Source: Halobacillus locisalis (GTDB taxonomy: Bacteria; Bacillota; Bacilli; Bacillales; Halobacillaceae). Taken from it: 64,000 nt of DNA. Of this stretch, positions 17,957 to 26,173 are shown piece after piece. The position numbers and the translations under genes are program-made. Numbering within the stretch: position 1 is the first letter of the stretch; each line of letters begins with the position of its first letter. The notes beneath the pieces were generated by a model. It was not told where the DNA came from, made no database searches, and was given only the letters and a program-made list of their open reading frames with translations. Where the stretch lies: positions 992,001 to 1,056,000 of the forward strand of contig NZ_JACEFG010000001.1 of assembly GCF_013694105.1 (NCBI RefSeq). The letters run 5' to 3'.

Positions 17957-17970
17957 TGTAATCGCTTTCA
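17957..17970. promoter_or_regulatory. cre site (CcpA) at the SR1 promoter
   Basis: On the minus strand the 14 bases read TGAAAGCGATTACA and match the cre consensus TGWAANCGNTNWCA at every fixed position. It falls at about +5 to +18 of the SR1 transcript, a place where CcpA would act as a roadblock or block initiation. Confidence 0.75.
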
Positions 17971-17980
17971 GTGTAACTTC

Positions 17981-18009
17981 ATTTTAATAGGTCACATTCA
18001 AAAAATCAA
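17981..18009 (-). promoter_or_regulatory. SR1 promoter with CcpN-like operator
   Basis: Minus-strand -35 TTGATT (18004-18009), 17-base spacer and -10 TAAAAT (17981-17986). Within the spacer and touching the -10 is TGTGACCTATT (17986-17996), which fits the CcpN consensus TRTGHYATAYW at 10 of 11 positions. CcpN is the main repressor of SR1 in B. subtilis; action here is inferred. Confidence 0.65.
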
Positions 18010-18210
18010 CCCCAAAAGTATAACTTATTTAAAAATGTGACACACTAATAAATTCCCCACTTATTATCAATATGCGTGAGCCGAACCATGTAGAACCGTC
18101 GCGAGAACAAAGAAAAGCAACCCTCTCACAGCAGCCTGATCAGCCACTATAAGGCATCACGTTAATAAACTACAGGATACGGAGGCGTTTTAGGGTGAAG
18201 ACATAAAAAA

Positions 18211-18234
18211 AGGTAGCTGAATTGTCAGCTACCT
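18211..18234 (-). terminator. terminator of the polysaccharide deacetylase gene
   Basis: Perfect ten-base arms AGGTAGCTGA / TCAGCTACCT with loop ATTG, A run and T run on both sides. The remaining sequence back to the SR1 promoter (18010-18205) shows no gene that I can support. Confidence 0.85.
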
Positions 18235-18245
18235 TTTTTGTAAGC

Positions 18246-19103
18246 TTATGGTGTTTGGATAAGAGCAGGGTCCAATAACTCATATCCTTTGCCACGAAGT
18301 CCTTCAACTATCTCTGGCAAAGCGTTATTTGTCCACTCACGATCATGCATCAATAAGTTCGCTCCGTTGTTTAACAGCTCTGTATTCACCATAATATCAG
18401 CAATTTTACTTGCTTCCATATACTCCTTATTCCAGTCGTATCCGTAAGTCCAGTTCATTACCAACATATTCTCTTGTTCAGCCAATTGTTTAGAGAAATC
18501 TGTATTTTGACCGAATGGTGCCCGGAAGAATTCCGGACGTTCACCTGTGATTTTCTCAATTTGGTCGTTCAACCCGACGATTTCTGTCCGCTGTTGCTCT
18601 TCTGTTAAATCAGGAAGCGATGCATGCGAATGGGTATGGTTTCCAATGGCAAATCCCATATCATGTATCTCTTTCAACATCGCCTTTTCTTCTTCTGTAT
18701 CAATAAAGTGACCATTTACAAAGAAAATAGCAGGAGCATTCAACTCTTTCAGCTTTTTAGCCATCTCTACCCCAAACTTTTCTGGAGCATCATCAATTGT
18801 CAATAAAGCAACCTTCGGATTCGCATCACCAATCGGTTCAAAAGCCCAGTTAGTTCCAAGTTTGTACTGAGGTTCTTGAACCGTCTCCTCTGTTTCAGCT
18901 TCCTCATCGGTTTTCTCTTCCTTTGTTTCCTCTTCATCCTCTTTTTGTTCTGTTTTTTCTTCTGATGCCTCTTCTCCTTCGTCTACTACTTCTGCTTCCG
19001 TCTTTTCTGGTTCGGTTCCTTCAATATTCTCTTCACTTTCAGCATTGCTACAAGCTGCAAGCAGGAAAATAAGAAGCAAGCTGATCATCATGTTTTTCAT
19101 CAT
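18246..19103 (-). CDS. lipoprotein polysaccharide deacetylase (NodB domain) with acidic spacer
   Basis: 285 residues from the ATG at 19103, preceded by GGAGGGACATCT. Signal peptide with lipobox LAAC gives Cys at about 18, then about 60 residues almost entirely Glu, Lys, Asp, Thr and Val, then a NodB carbohydrate-esterase domain (about 90-280). Motifs: TIDDAP (usual TFDD), NHTHSH metal histidines, RAPFG and LLMHDR. It probably removes acetyl groups from cell-wall glycans outside the membrane. The acidic spacer may hold the domain away from the membrane. Not located here in B. subtilis. Confidence 0.85.
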   Translation of the reverse strand: MMKNMMISLLLIFLLAACSNAESEENIEGTEPEKTEAEVVDEGEEASEEKTEQKEDEEETKEEKTDEEAETEETVQEPQYKLGTNWAFEPIGDANPKVALLTIDDAPEKFGVEMAKKLKELNAPAIFFVNGHFIDTEEEKAMLKEIHDMGFAIGNHTHSHASLPDLTEEQQRTEIVGLNDQIEKITGERPEFFRAPFGQNTDFSKQLAEQENMLVMNWTYGYDWNKEYMEASKIADIMVNTELLNNGANLLMHDREWTNNALPEIVEGLRGKGYELLDPALIQTP

Positions 19104-19241
19104 AGATGTCCCTCCACTGTTATGTATTTCCATTCTCTATTATAAAAGCAGATTTGGATTTTTTCTATCGTTTTTGGCCAATTTATTATATAATAACAAA
19201 CCGTGGCTTCATAATGACGTATACTTAGACAGGTGATGAAG

Positions 19242-20309
19242 ATGATTGACTCGCTCAAAAAATTCAAACTGTTTGGTGGTCGAACATTAAAAACAGGGAT
19301 TTCCGTGTTTTTCACAGCACTCATCTGTGGTTTTTTTAACTTACCTATTATATTTGCCGTCATTACTGCGATTGTTACGATTGAACATACAGCTGCGGAT
19401 TCTATAAAAAAAGCGGTCGTGCGGTTTCCTGCATCGGCGATTGGAGCATTACTTGCGACTACTTTTTATGGGATATTCGGTAAAGGCGCACTCACCTTTG
19501 CCCTCGCTGCTATGATTACGATTGCTGTCTGTCATAAACTGAAGCTAGAGGACGGAATTTTAGTCGCTACAATAACGGCTACCGCTATGATTCCCGACTT
19601 TCAAGATCAATATTTTGTTTCGTTCTTCACAAGATTGGGTACAACATCTATTGGTATCATCGTTTCAACTCTTGTTAATTTCTTCCTTTTACCTCCCAAT
19701 TATTCGCCGATGATTTACAGAAACATAAATGCTCTGTATAATCAGTCAAGTCGTCTATTGGAGCGAATAATTTCGGAAACAGTCGCAGAATCTAAAGAGA
19801 AAAACCGAGCCATTCAAAGGTCATACAGACAGTTGACCGCTCACTTGGAAAGAACATATCAGTTATCTCAATATCAGCGAGAAGAGTGGAAGTATCACAG
19901 ACATACAACGGAGGAAATGCAAGCGTTCCAGTTTTCCCAGAAAAAGCTAGGAGCATTGCAGCAAATTGTTTACCATCTTGGTAACCTTCAATATGTCAAA
20001 GCGCAATCATCTGATTTTTCCGAAGAAGAAAAAGACCTTCTCCTGACTATAACTGAAAATTATGTCCAGGTATTAGAAGACCCTACCCATTCCATAAGTG
20101 AGAAACAATTCCAAAGAGTTGAACAGCTCGATCACATGTTCTGGAAATGGAAAGAACAACATGTTCAGACAAAAAGCCATTACCGGCATCAGTTACCACC
20201 ACAGACGATTCTTATATATGAATTGCTCTGTTTCCATGATGTTTTAGAAGAACTTCAGAACATGTCGGCTAAAAGGAAGCAAATGGTTCAAGATTGTTAT
20301 GTAACATAA
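19242..20309 (+). CDS. aromatic acid exporter family (ArAE_1) membrane protein
   Basis: About 355 residues. The N-terminal half (about 15-140) has five or six hydrophobic helices, including TAADSIKKAVVRFPASAIG, characteristic of the ArAE/FUSC-type exporters related to YgaE and YqjA of B. subtilis. The C-terminal half (about 155-355) is cytoplasmic, Gln/Glu-rich and probably coiled-coil. Start taken at ATG 19242, five bases after AGGTGA; an in-frame GTG at 19233 is possible. The substrate is unknown. A BCCT transporter gene follows 45 bases later. Confidence 0.8.
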   Translation: MIDSLKKFKLFGGRTLKTGISVFFTALICGFFNLPIIFAVITAIVTIEHTAADSIKKAVVRFPASAIGALLATTFYGIFGKGALTFALAAMITIAVCHKLKLEDGILVATITATAMIPDFQDQYFVSFFTRLGTTSIGIIVSTLVNFFLLPPNYSPMIYRNINALYNQSSRLLERIISETVAESKEKNRAIQRSYRQLTAHLERTYQLSQYQREEWKYHRHTTEEMQAFQFSQKKLGALQQIVYHLGNLQYVKAQSSDFSEEEKDLLLTITENYVQVLEDPTHSISEKQFQRVEQLDHMFWKWKEQHVQTKSHYRHQLPPQTILIYELLCFHDVLEELQNMSAKRKQMVQDCYVT

Positions 20310-20354
20310 AGGAATGGATGGGCGCACGAAAATTAAATAGAAGGGATGATATTC

Positions 20355-21887
20355 ATGAATCAAGTTACAAAAGTATTTTATATTTCTGTCGTAGCCGCTG
20401 CACTTTTTATCATTTGGGGCGTCATCCCAAAAGAAGTGCTTGGCAGTGCAAATTTATCTAATGTTACAACGCTAATTCAAGGATTTCTAACCGACAAATT
20501 TGGATGGTTTTACTTACTCTCTGCAACAGGCTTTCTAATCTTCGCTATATACCTCGTTTTCTCCAAATACGGAAAACTTAAACTGGGTAAACCGGACGAT
20601 AAGCCTGAATATCCATACATTACGTGGTTTGCCATGTTATTCAGTGCTGGTATGGGAATCGGACTGGTCTTCTGGGGGGCAGCCGAACCGTTATCGCACT
20701 TCCACACTCCACCAATTCCAGGTATGGAACCGACTAGTGAGGAAGCCGCGCAATCTTCCATGAAGTACAGCTTCTTCCACTGGGGATTCCACCCTTGGGC
20801 GATTTACGCAGTATTAGCTTTAGCTTTAGCTTACTTCAAGTTCAGAAAAGACGCACCTGGTGTCATTAGTGCTGCTTTAACACCAGTTTTAGGTGAAGAG
20901 CGAGTCAAAGGACCTATTGGAACACTAGTCGATTCCATCGCTGTGTTCGCAACAATCTTCGGTGTAGCAACATCACTCGGTTTAGGTGCCTTGCAAATTT
21001 CAAGTGGACTAGCTTTCACCATTGATGGTCTGCAAGATACTTTCACATTACAATTAATTATTATCGTAGTCGTAACAATCTTGTTCATGATTTCAGCTAT
21101 GACTGGTTTGAATAAAGGGATTAAGTACTTAAGTAATACGAACGTTGTATTAGCCTTACTTCTTATGGTCTTCCTTTTATTTGCAGGACCAACAAACTTT
21201 ATTATGGACTACTTTACAACAAGTTTTGGTTCATATATTCGTGATTTACCTTATATGAGCTTCCGCATGACGCCATTTGCAGAGGATAACTCTTGGGTTC
21301 AAGGTTGGACGATCTTCTACTGGGCTTGGTGGATTTCCTGGGCGCCATTCGTTGGTACCTTTATCGCCCGTGTATCTAGGGGACGTACAATCCGTGAGTT
21401 CATCTTGGGTGTACTTTTAGTTCCAACAGTATTTGGAGCTCTTTGGTTCTCTGTGTTCGGTGGTACAACTATCTTCCTTGAGTATTTCAATGGAATTAAT
21501 ATCAATGCTGATATGAGTGAACTTGGTACAGAAGTTGCCTTGTTCTCCATGCTAGAACATGTTCCTCTAGGTGGAGTCATGTCCGTTATCGGATTGCTAC
21601 TGATCAGTACGTTCTTCATAACGTCAGCCGACTCAGCTACCTTCGTACTTGGTATGCAAACAACAAACGGTAGCTTGAATCCAAAAAACCAAGTCAAATT
21701 CACTTGGGGTGTTATTCAAGCTGGCGCTGCAGCTGTTCTACTTTGGACAGGTGGCTTAGGTGCCCTCCAGACTGCAGCGATTATTGCAGCCTTCCCGTTT
21801 ACCTTTATTATGATTCTGATTTGTTTCTCTCTTTACAAGCAGTTTAGTGAAGATGCTAAAAAAGTCGATTTGAAGAAGAAAAAATAA
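20355..21887 (+). CDS. BCCT-family betaine/choline-type transporter
   Basis: 510 residues with about twelve membrane helices. It carries the BCCT landmarks GMGIGLVFWGAAEP (about 95-108, the Na-coupled betaine-type glycine motif) and the signature helix around WAWWISWAPFVGTFIARVSR, whose Trp residues form the substrate box. It likely takes up glycine betaine or a similar osmolyte with sodium, as OpuD does. A lysine-rich C-terminus (KKVDLKKKK) resembles osmosensing tails but is very short. Ribosome site AGAAGGG precedes ATG 20355. Confidence 0.92.
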   Translation: MNQVTKVFYISVVAAALFIIWGVIPKEVLGSANLSNVTTLIQGFLTDKFGWFYLLSATGFLIFAIYLVFSKYGKLKLGKPDDKPEYPYITWFAMLFSAGMGIGLVFWGAAEPLSHFHTPPIPGMEPTSEEAAQSSMKYSFFHWGFHPWAIYAVLALALAYFKFRKDAPGVISAALTPVLGEERVKGPIGTLVDSIAVFATIFGVATSLGLGALQISSGLAFTIDGLQDTFTLQLIIIVVVTILFMISAMTGLNKGIKYLSNTNVVLALLLMVFLLFAGPTNFIMDYFTTSFGSYIRDLPYMSFRMTPFAEDNSWVQGWTIFYWAWWISWAPFVGTFIARVSRGRTIREFILGVLLVPTVFGALWFSVFGGTTIFLEYFNGININADMSELGTEVALFSMLEHVPLGGVMSVIGLLLISTFFITSADSATFVLGMQTTNGSLNPKNQVKFTWGVIQAGAAAVLLWTGGLGALQTAAIIAAFPFTFIMILICFSLYKQFSEDAKKVDLKKKK

Positions 21888-21894
21888 CGTATTA

Positions 21895-21927
21895 AAAACA
21901 GCGACCTAAAGCTTAGGTCGCTGTTTT
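21895..21927 (+). terminator. terminator of the BCCT transporter gene
   Basis: Fifteen-base arms AAAACAGCGACCTAA / TTAGGTCGCTGTTTT with loop AGC, followed by T residues. Confidence 0.9.
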
Positions 21928-21980
21928 TTTGAATCCTTTTTACTCACCTACTCGTATATAGTATCAAAAGGAGGATTTTC

Positions 21981-22736
21981 ATGTTTAAAAAATTGTTAGC
22001 AAGCATAGGTATCGGTGCAGCCAAGGTCGATACGCAATTGGAAAAAGATCAATTCATTCCCGGCGAAGACGTGCAGGGCAAAATTGTCATCACAGGAGGA
22101 GACGTGGACCAATCCATTGATGCCATTCACTTGTTTTTAATGACTGAAGCTTTAAGGGAAGTGAATGATAAAAAAATCAAAGAAAAGGTTTCCCTTCAGA
22201 AGTATCCGATTACGCAAGATGTGTTGATCGCTGCAGGTGAAACGAAGGAAATCCCTTTTTCAATCCACATCCCTTACAAGGTTCCTGCATCCGCTGGTCG
22301 TCTACCGATTTGGTTTGAAACAGGATTGGACATTCCAATGGCTCTTGACCCACAAGATCGTGATCCTATTACCATTGCACCCCATCCCTATGTCCAAACA
22401 GTATTAGATGCTCTCGACCATATCGGATTCCATGTAAGAAAGGTAGATATGGAATACTCCAAAAAGTGCGGATACGTTCAGGAATTCGAATTTCAACCAG
22501 GAGGAGAATTTCGTGCCTACTTAGATGAACTTGAAGCTATTTTCTTCTTGGATGAGAATAAAATTGATGTCATATTAGAAGTGGACAGACGAGCACGCGG
22601 GCTTGGGGGGTTATTTGCCGAGGCCTTAGAGATGGATGAGAGTAAAGCTAGGATTTCCTTCACTAAATCTGAACTTGAAAACTCCTTCAAAGTAGCAGAA
22701 CAACTTCGCAGTATCATTCAACGTTACAGCAAGTAA
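21981..22736 (+). CDS. spo0M: Spo0M sporulation-control protein
   Basis: 251 residues, arrestin-like beta-sandwich family SpoOM. Begins MFKKLLASIGIGAAKVDTQL, typical of the family; the DLEKDQFIPGE-like strand, IPFSIHIPYKVPAS and the C-terminal helix region follow. In B. subtilis Spo0M influences sporulation and interacts with cytoskeletal and cell-surface machinery. AAAGGAGGATTTTC gives a strong ribosome site. It is a single-gene unit between two terminators. Confidence 0.9.
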   Translation: MFKKLLASIGIGAAKVDTQLEKDQFIPGEDVQGKIVITGGDVDQSIDAIHLFLMTEALREVNDKKIKEKVSLQKYPITQDVLIAAGETKEIPFSIHIPYKVPASAGRLPIWFETGLDIPMALDPQDRDPITIAPHPYVQTVLDALDHIGFHVRKVDMEYSKKCGYVQEFEFQPGGEFRAYLDELEAIFFLDENKIDVILEVDRRARGLGGLFAEALEMDESKARISFTKSELENSFKVAEQLRSIIQRYSK

Positions 22737-23069
22737 ATGGACTCATGCTAAGAATAGCATATGTCCGATTATATATACTTAAAAAGATGAGTGGGATCCC
22801 ACTCATCTTTACTTATATCTGGCGAAGCGAATCTCTCAACTCCTAATATTTCGTTATGGCTATTAAGATGACTGCGATTAAAAAACATTGCTCAAATATG
22901 TCCATCTTCCCTCAGAGGCATTCTCAGCGACTTTTAGCTATACAAGACATGGAGTTCTTACAAGAGCGTCAAGAAGCTGCCAACGTCTTTTCTATCGTGT
23001 GACAGAACTCATATTTTCCTTTTGGGTTTTCATTAGTTGACACGTTGGGCGGAAAAATCCATGTTAATG
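22737..23069. other. 333-base intergenic region
   Basis: Holds the spo0M terminator (22783-22810). The remainder has no frame with a ribosome site; a 34-codon frame at 22898-23002 on the plus strand reads plausibly as protein but has no Shine-Dalgarno or match I know, and could be a gene remnant. Confidence 0.6.
22783..22810. terminator. spo0M terminator
   Basis: Perfect 28-base palindrome centred on GATC, made of AAAGATGAGTGGG and its complement, with T/A runs at both ends, so it may act in both directions. Confidence 0.85.
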
Positions 23070-23528
23070 CTATCTGTTTGTGTTCAACGCTTCTTTTTCG
23101 ACACGATCCATGAATTCATCAACGACTTTCTTATTACTTTTTTCATTTCCTAATTTCAACATGGCATGTCCAATGAAATTGACTCCTTTATTGGTACCTT
23201 CATAAACAAAATCGGTTTGACTCTCACCTTGCTTATATAAGCTGTAGATCAGGTTAATCTCGAATGCTTTCCCTAACACGAACCTTTGTTGCTTTCGTTT
23301 GAAGTGAGGTTCATTCACGTAATCCAAGGTCTCAACCGTATATGTCTCCAGACGCTTCCCTTCTCTATAAGTCTGTCGGTGTTTTGCTCCTATTTCATGT
23401 TCATTTTTTTCAATAATCTCGTGACTTTCCACCTTAGGCATGATTATTTTTATATTTTCGTCTAAAAATAATTTCCAAACTGTTTCGATAGGTGAGTCAA
23501 TCTTTCTTATCTCTTTCCATGAAATCAT
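23070..23528 (-). CDS. SRPBCC-fold protein
   Basis: 152 residues from ATG 23528, with GGAAGGGAGAG upstream inside the MerR gene. The start region ISWKEIRKIDSPIETVWKLF and beta strands with a long C-terminal helix fit the START/SRPBCC fold, a hydrophobic-ligand cavity seen in polyketide cyclases and AHSA1-like proteins. No catalytic residues can be assigned. It overlaps the MerR regulator by 32 bases, so translation is probably coupled and the ligand may be the same small molecule the regulator senses; that is inference. Confidence 0.75.
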   Translation of the reverse strand: MISWKEIRKIDSPIETVWKLFLDENIKIIMPKVESHEIIEKNEHEIGAKHRQTYREGKRLETYTVETLDYVNEPHFKRKQQRFVLGKAFEINLIYSLYKQGESQTDFVYEGTNKGVNFIGHAMLKLGNEKSNKKVVDEFMDRVEKEALNTNR

Positions 23529-23868
23529 CGTCTCTCTCCCTTCCTGATTGCAAAAATTCTTCAATTTCCTTTGCCCGTAATTGAAGTTCCATGATGTGTT
23601 CATGAATTTTCATCTTTTTATCTACTAACAATTCCTCCAAATGTGCAAATGATTCATCGTTCATCACCGTAATCATCTCTTGGATCGTAAATCCAAACCC
23701 TCGTAATTTCCCTAATAATAAGGCTAAAAAGTAACTACCATCATCATAATAGCGGTAGTTATTATTAGGATCTACATAAGCCGGTTCAAGGAGTCCGACT
23801 TTTGAGTAATACCGGAGCGTTTCTTTGCTTAGTCCTGTTAGTTCTACAAATTCACTAATTTTATACAT
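23497..23868 (-). CDS. MerR-family transcriptional regulator
   Basis: 123 residues. Winged-helix DNA-binding domain at 1-70 (YKISEFVELTGLSKETLRYY, then the wing YRYYDDG), followed by a dimerisation helix (about 78-112) and a short charged tail. There is no Cys, so it is not a metal sensor of the MerR/CueR type; the ligand domain is short or absent. Its own promoter carries a MerR-style long spacer with a dyad (23886-23917), implying autoregulation of the two-gene operon. Confidence 0.88.
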   Translation of the reverse strand: MYKISEFVELTGLSKETLRYYSKVGLLEPAYVDPNNNYRYYDDGSYFLALLLGKLRGFGFTIQEMITVMNDESFAHLEELLVDKKMKIHEHIMELQLRAKEIEEFLQSGRERDDDFMERDKKD

Positions 23869-23885
23869 GTTCCTCCCCTGTCTTA

Positions 23886-23917
23886 ACTATAAACTGTGTG
23901 GTGCACGACACAGTCAA
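23886..23917 (-). promoter_or_regulatory. MerR-type promoter with operator in a 20-base spacer
   Basis: Minus strand: -35 TTGACT (23912-23917), 20-base spacer, -10 TATAGT (23886-23891). The spacer and -35 edge hold a 20-base dyad CTGTGTCGTGCACCACACAG (23894-23913), symmetric but for one base pair. Overlong spacers with a dyad between -35 and -10 are the hallmark of promoters that MerR regulators untwist. Confidence 0.82.
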
Positions 23918-24105
23918 GTTCATTTAAATATTTACATCACTTGATTTAAGATACAGCATTTTACAGAGAAGTGATTGAATTAACAATGTCATTAACAGTA
24001 AAACACTAGCCTTTCATTTATGTAACAATTTGTTAACAATAGCAGATTCCTGCCTTCCGTTTGTTAGACTGAGATTGCAGTCAAAGAAAAGGGAGTGGAG
24101 TGTAC

Positions 24106-24474
24106 ATGTATTATCGAATTTCTTTTGCCATCATAGTCATTATATTGTTAGCTGGTTGTCTCCCTCAATCGAAAGACGTGGAAGTATTGAGTGCTGCAGA
24201 ATCTGAATATGAATTATTTCTTTATACGACAAAAAACCAAAATAATGAAGCGAATCAGTACTTAACCGCTCTCCTCGACTGGAGAACAAAATCGTCAAAA
24301 GTCGAGCGTTTTCAGTTCAAGCAATCCACAGCAAGAACTGATCAAATCAAGCTATCTGAAGACTCTCTTCCTGCGCTAGTCATAAAAAAACGAGGAAAAG
24401 TCATCACAAGCATACAAGGCAGCAATACAAGTGATCAAATTTTATCAGAACTCGAACGTTCTGTATCCTTTTAA
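24106..24474 (+). CDS. slp: Slp-like small lipoprotein
   Basis: 122 residues, lipobox LAGC with Cys near 20, then a thioredoxin-like small domain (LFLYTTKNQNNEANQYL, later SLPALVIKKRGKVITSIQG) without a CxxC pair. The ATG at 24106 follows GGGAGTGGAG. Position between speA and pdhD and size match slp of B. subtilis, described as a small peptidoglycan-associated lipoprotein. The redox-less thioredoxin resemblance is my reading. Confidence 0.8.
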   Translation: MYYRISFAIIVIILLAGCLPQSKDVEVLSAAESEYELFLYTTKNQNNEANQYLTALLDWRTKSSKVERFQFKQSTARTDQIKLSEDSLPALVIKKRGKVITSIQGSNTSDQILSELERSVSF

Positions 24475-24530
24475 TTATACACTTTAGCATTAAAGATCCA
24501 ATTTAGAACTTGAGCTATATGATAAATGAC

Positions 24531-24565
24531 GAAAAGAGGCTTGCTAAAAAAGCAAGCCTCTTTTC
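24531..24565. terminator. bidirectional terminator, slp / 34-residue gene
   Basis: Fifteen-base arms GAAAAGAGGCTTGCT / AGCAAGCCTCTTTTC with an A-rich 5-base loop. Confidence 0.9.
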
Positions 24566-24566
24566 A

Positions 24567-24671
24567 TTACTCAGTCCCTTTGTTGGTCGCCTTGCCTTCT
24601 TGCTCGCCCTTTTCTCTTTTCAACGCTTTTAACTCCTGTTTGCTTTTGTGCTTCTTGTTTTTGTCCTTCAT
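24567..24671 (-). CDS. 34-residue highly charged peptide
   Basis: ATG 24671 to TAA 24569. A strong ribosome site GGAGGGATAAAGG precedes the start and a strong terminator starts two bases past the stop, so this looks like a real gene. Composition is nearly all Lys, Glu, Gln and small polar residues (begins MKDKNKKHKSKQ); no hydrophobic core, so it is likely disordered or nucleic-acid-binding. I do not recognise the family. It could be read-through of nothing upstream: pdhD ends in the same direction only after it. Confidence 0.6.
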   Translation of the reverse strand: MKDKNKKHKSKQELKALKREKGEQEGKATNKGTE

Positions 24672-24720
24672 CCTTTATCCCTCCTTTTGTTTATCTTTCC
24701 ATAAATCAATAAGCCCATAC

Positions 24721-24757
24721 AAAAAAAGAGCCGCCCTAAGTGGACGACTCTTTTTTT
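24721..24757 (-). terminator. pdh operon terminator
   Basis: Arms built on GAGTCGTCC / GGGCGGCTC with flanking A and T runs of seven, immediately past pdhD. Confidence 0.85.
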
Positions 24758-24760
24758 GTG

Positions 24761-26170
24761 TTATTTTACAATGTGGATCGGCTGACCGATTGCTACTTCT
24801 GCAGCTTCCATTGTAATCTCACCAAGCGTTGGATGAGCATGAATAGTTAGGGCAAGATCTTCAGCTGTCATTCCAGCTTCGATTGCAAGTCCTAACTCAG
24901 CGATCATATCACTAGCGTTCGGTCCAGCGATTTGAGCGCCAATCACAAGGTCATCATCCTTGCGTGTGATTAGTTTCAAGAAACCGTCACTGTCGTTAAG
25001 AGAAAGCGCACGACCGTTGGCTCCGAATGGGAATTTAGATGCGTTAACTTCATAACCAGCATCCTTCGCTTCTTGCTCGGAATAGCCGACAGAAGCAAGT
25101 TCGGGATCAGAGAAGACTACAGCAGGAATACCGTGGTAATCAATCTCTGTCTTCTCACCAGCAATCGCCTCCGCAGCGACTTTCGCCTCATAAGAAGCTT
25201 TGTGAGCAAGAGGTGGTCCTTCAACGATATCACCGATCGCATAGATGTTATCAATACTTGTACGGCATTGCTTATCGATATTGATAAGACCCTTATCACT
25301 CATCTCGATGCCTAGCTCTTCAAGACCGATTTCATCTGTATTCGGACGGCGACCGACCGTTACAAGTACGTAATCAGCATCTATTGTTTGCTTTTCGCCT
25401 TTTACTTCATACGTTACGGTTACACCGTCTTCACGCTCTTCTACACCTTGAGCCATAGCTTCTGTTACGACATCTACGCCTTTTTTCTTCAGACGTTTCT
25501 TAACTAGAGAAGACATTTGCTTCTCGAAGCCGCCAAGGATATTTTTTGTACCTTCAAGAATGGTTACTTCTGTGTCGAAGTTGGCATAAGCTGTACCTAG
25601 CTCTGTACCAATATATCCGCCACCGATGACAACCATTTTCTTCGGAATCTCTTGAAGTTCAAGTGCACCTGTTGAATCAAGAACTCTGTCGGAGAACTTG
25701 AAGTTCGGAATTTCAATTGGACGAGAACCTGTACCAATAATACAGTTGTTGAACGTGTACGTTTGGGAGTTCTTATCATCCATAACACGTACAGTGTTCT
25801 TATCGACGAAGTAAACTTCGCCTTTGACGATGTCTACTTTGTTTCCTTTAAGTAGGCCTTCTACACCGCCTGTAAGTTTGTTCACGACGCTTCCTTTCCA
25901 TTCTTGCACTTTGGAAAAGTCGACAGTCGTATTCTCAGACTGAATGCCCATGTCGTCGGATCCTTTGGCGTGTTCATAACGATGCCCCGCTTGAATCAGC
26001 GCCTTAGAAGGTACACAGCCTACGTTTAAGCAAACGCCTCCTAGGTTGCCTTTATCGACGATGGTAACTTTTTGACCCGTTTGAGCGGCACGGATGGCAG
26101 CTACATAACCACCAGGACCCGCACCTACGACTAACGTATCTAGTTCAATTGGAAAATCTCCTACTACCAT
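24761..26170 (-). CDS. pdhD: dihydrolipoyl dehydrogenase (E3)
   Basis: FAD enzyme that reoxidises the lipoyl arms of PDH and other 2-oxoacid complexes, passing electrons to NAD. 469 residues: FAD motif [10 protein letters not shown] (16-25), redox disulfide Cys47-Cys52 in [16 protein letters not shown] motif [10 protein letters not shown] (about 182-191), and the catalytic His446-Glu451 pair in [21 protein letters not shown] gives the start. Last gene of the pdhABCD operon, 3 bases after pdhC. Confidence 0.98.
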   Translation of the reverse strand: MVVGDFPIELDTLVVGAGPGGYVAAIRAAQTGQKVTIVDKGNLGGVCLNVGCVPSKALIQAGHRYEHAKGSDDMGIQSENTTVDFSKVQEWKGSVVNKLTGGVEGLLKGNKVDIVKGEVYFVDKNTVRVMDDKNSQTYTFNNCIIGTGSRPIEIPNFKFSDRVLDSTGALELQEIPKKMVVIGGGYIGTELGTAYANFDTEVTILEGTKNILGGFEKQMSSLVKKRLKKKGVDVVTEAMAQGVEEREDGVTVTYEVKGEKQTIDADYVLVTVGRRPNTDEIGLEELGIEMSDKGLINIDKQCRTSIDNIYAIGDIVEGPPLAHKASYEAKVAAEAIAGEKTEIDYHGIPAVVFSDPELASVGYSEQEAKDAGYEVNASKFPFGANGRALSLNDSDGFLKLITRKDDDLVIGAQIAGPNASDMIAELGLAIEAGMTAEDLALTIHAHPTLGEITMEAAEVAIGQPIHIVK

Positions 26171-26173
26171 ACT

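Larger units (their letters stand above)
17784..17975 (-). ncRNA. sr1: SR1-type dual-function small RNA
   Basis: Transcription unit defined by a promoter at 17981-18009, a start expected near 17975 and the terminator at 17784-17821, giving about 190 nt. B. subtilis SR1 is 205 nt, sits in the same place next to speA, base-pairs with ahrC mRNA and encodes the GapA-binding peptide SR1P. Here the peptide gene is clearly conserved; whether the antisense function toward ahrC persists cannot be judged without the ahrC sequence. Confidence 0.8.

Noticed and set aside
18010-18205. Gene or second small RNA between SR1 and the deacetylase terminator
   Set aside because: A GGAGG occurs near 18180 but leads into a three-codon frame; no hairpin other than the deacetylase terminator.
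22898-23002. 34-codon plus-strand frame with protein-like sequence after spo0M
   Set aside because: No Shine-Dalgarno or promoter, and no match I recognise. Could be a gene remnant but cannot be supported.
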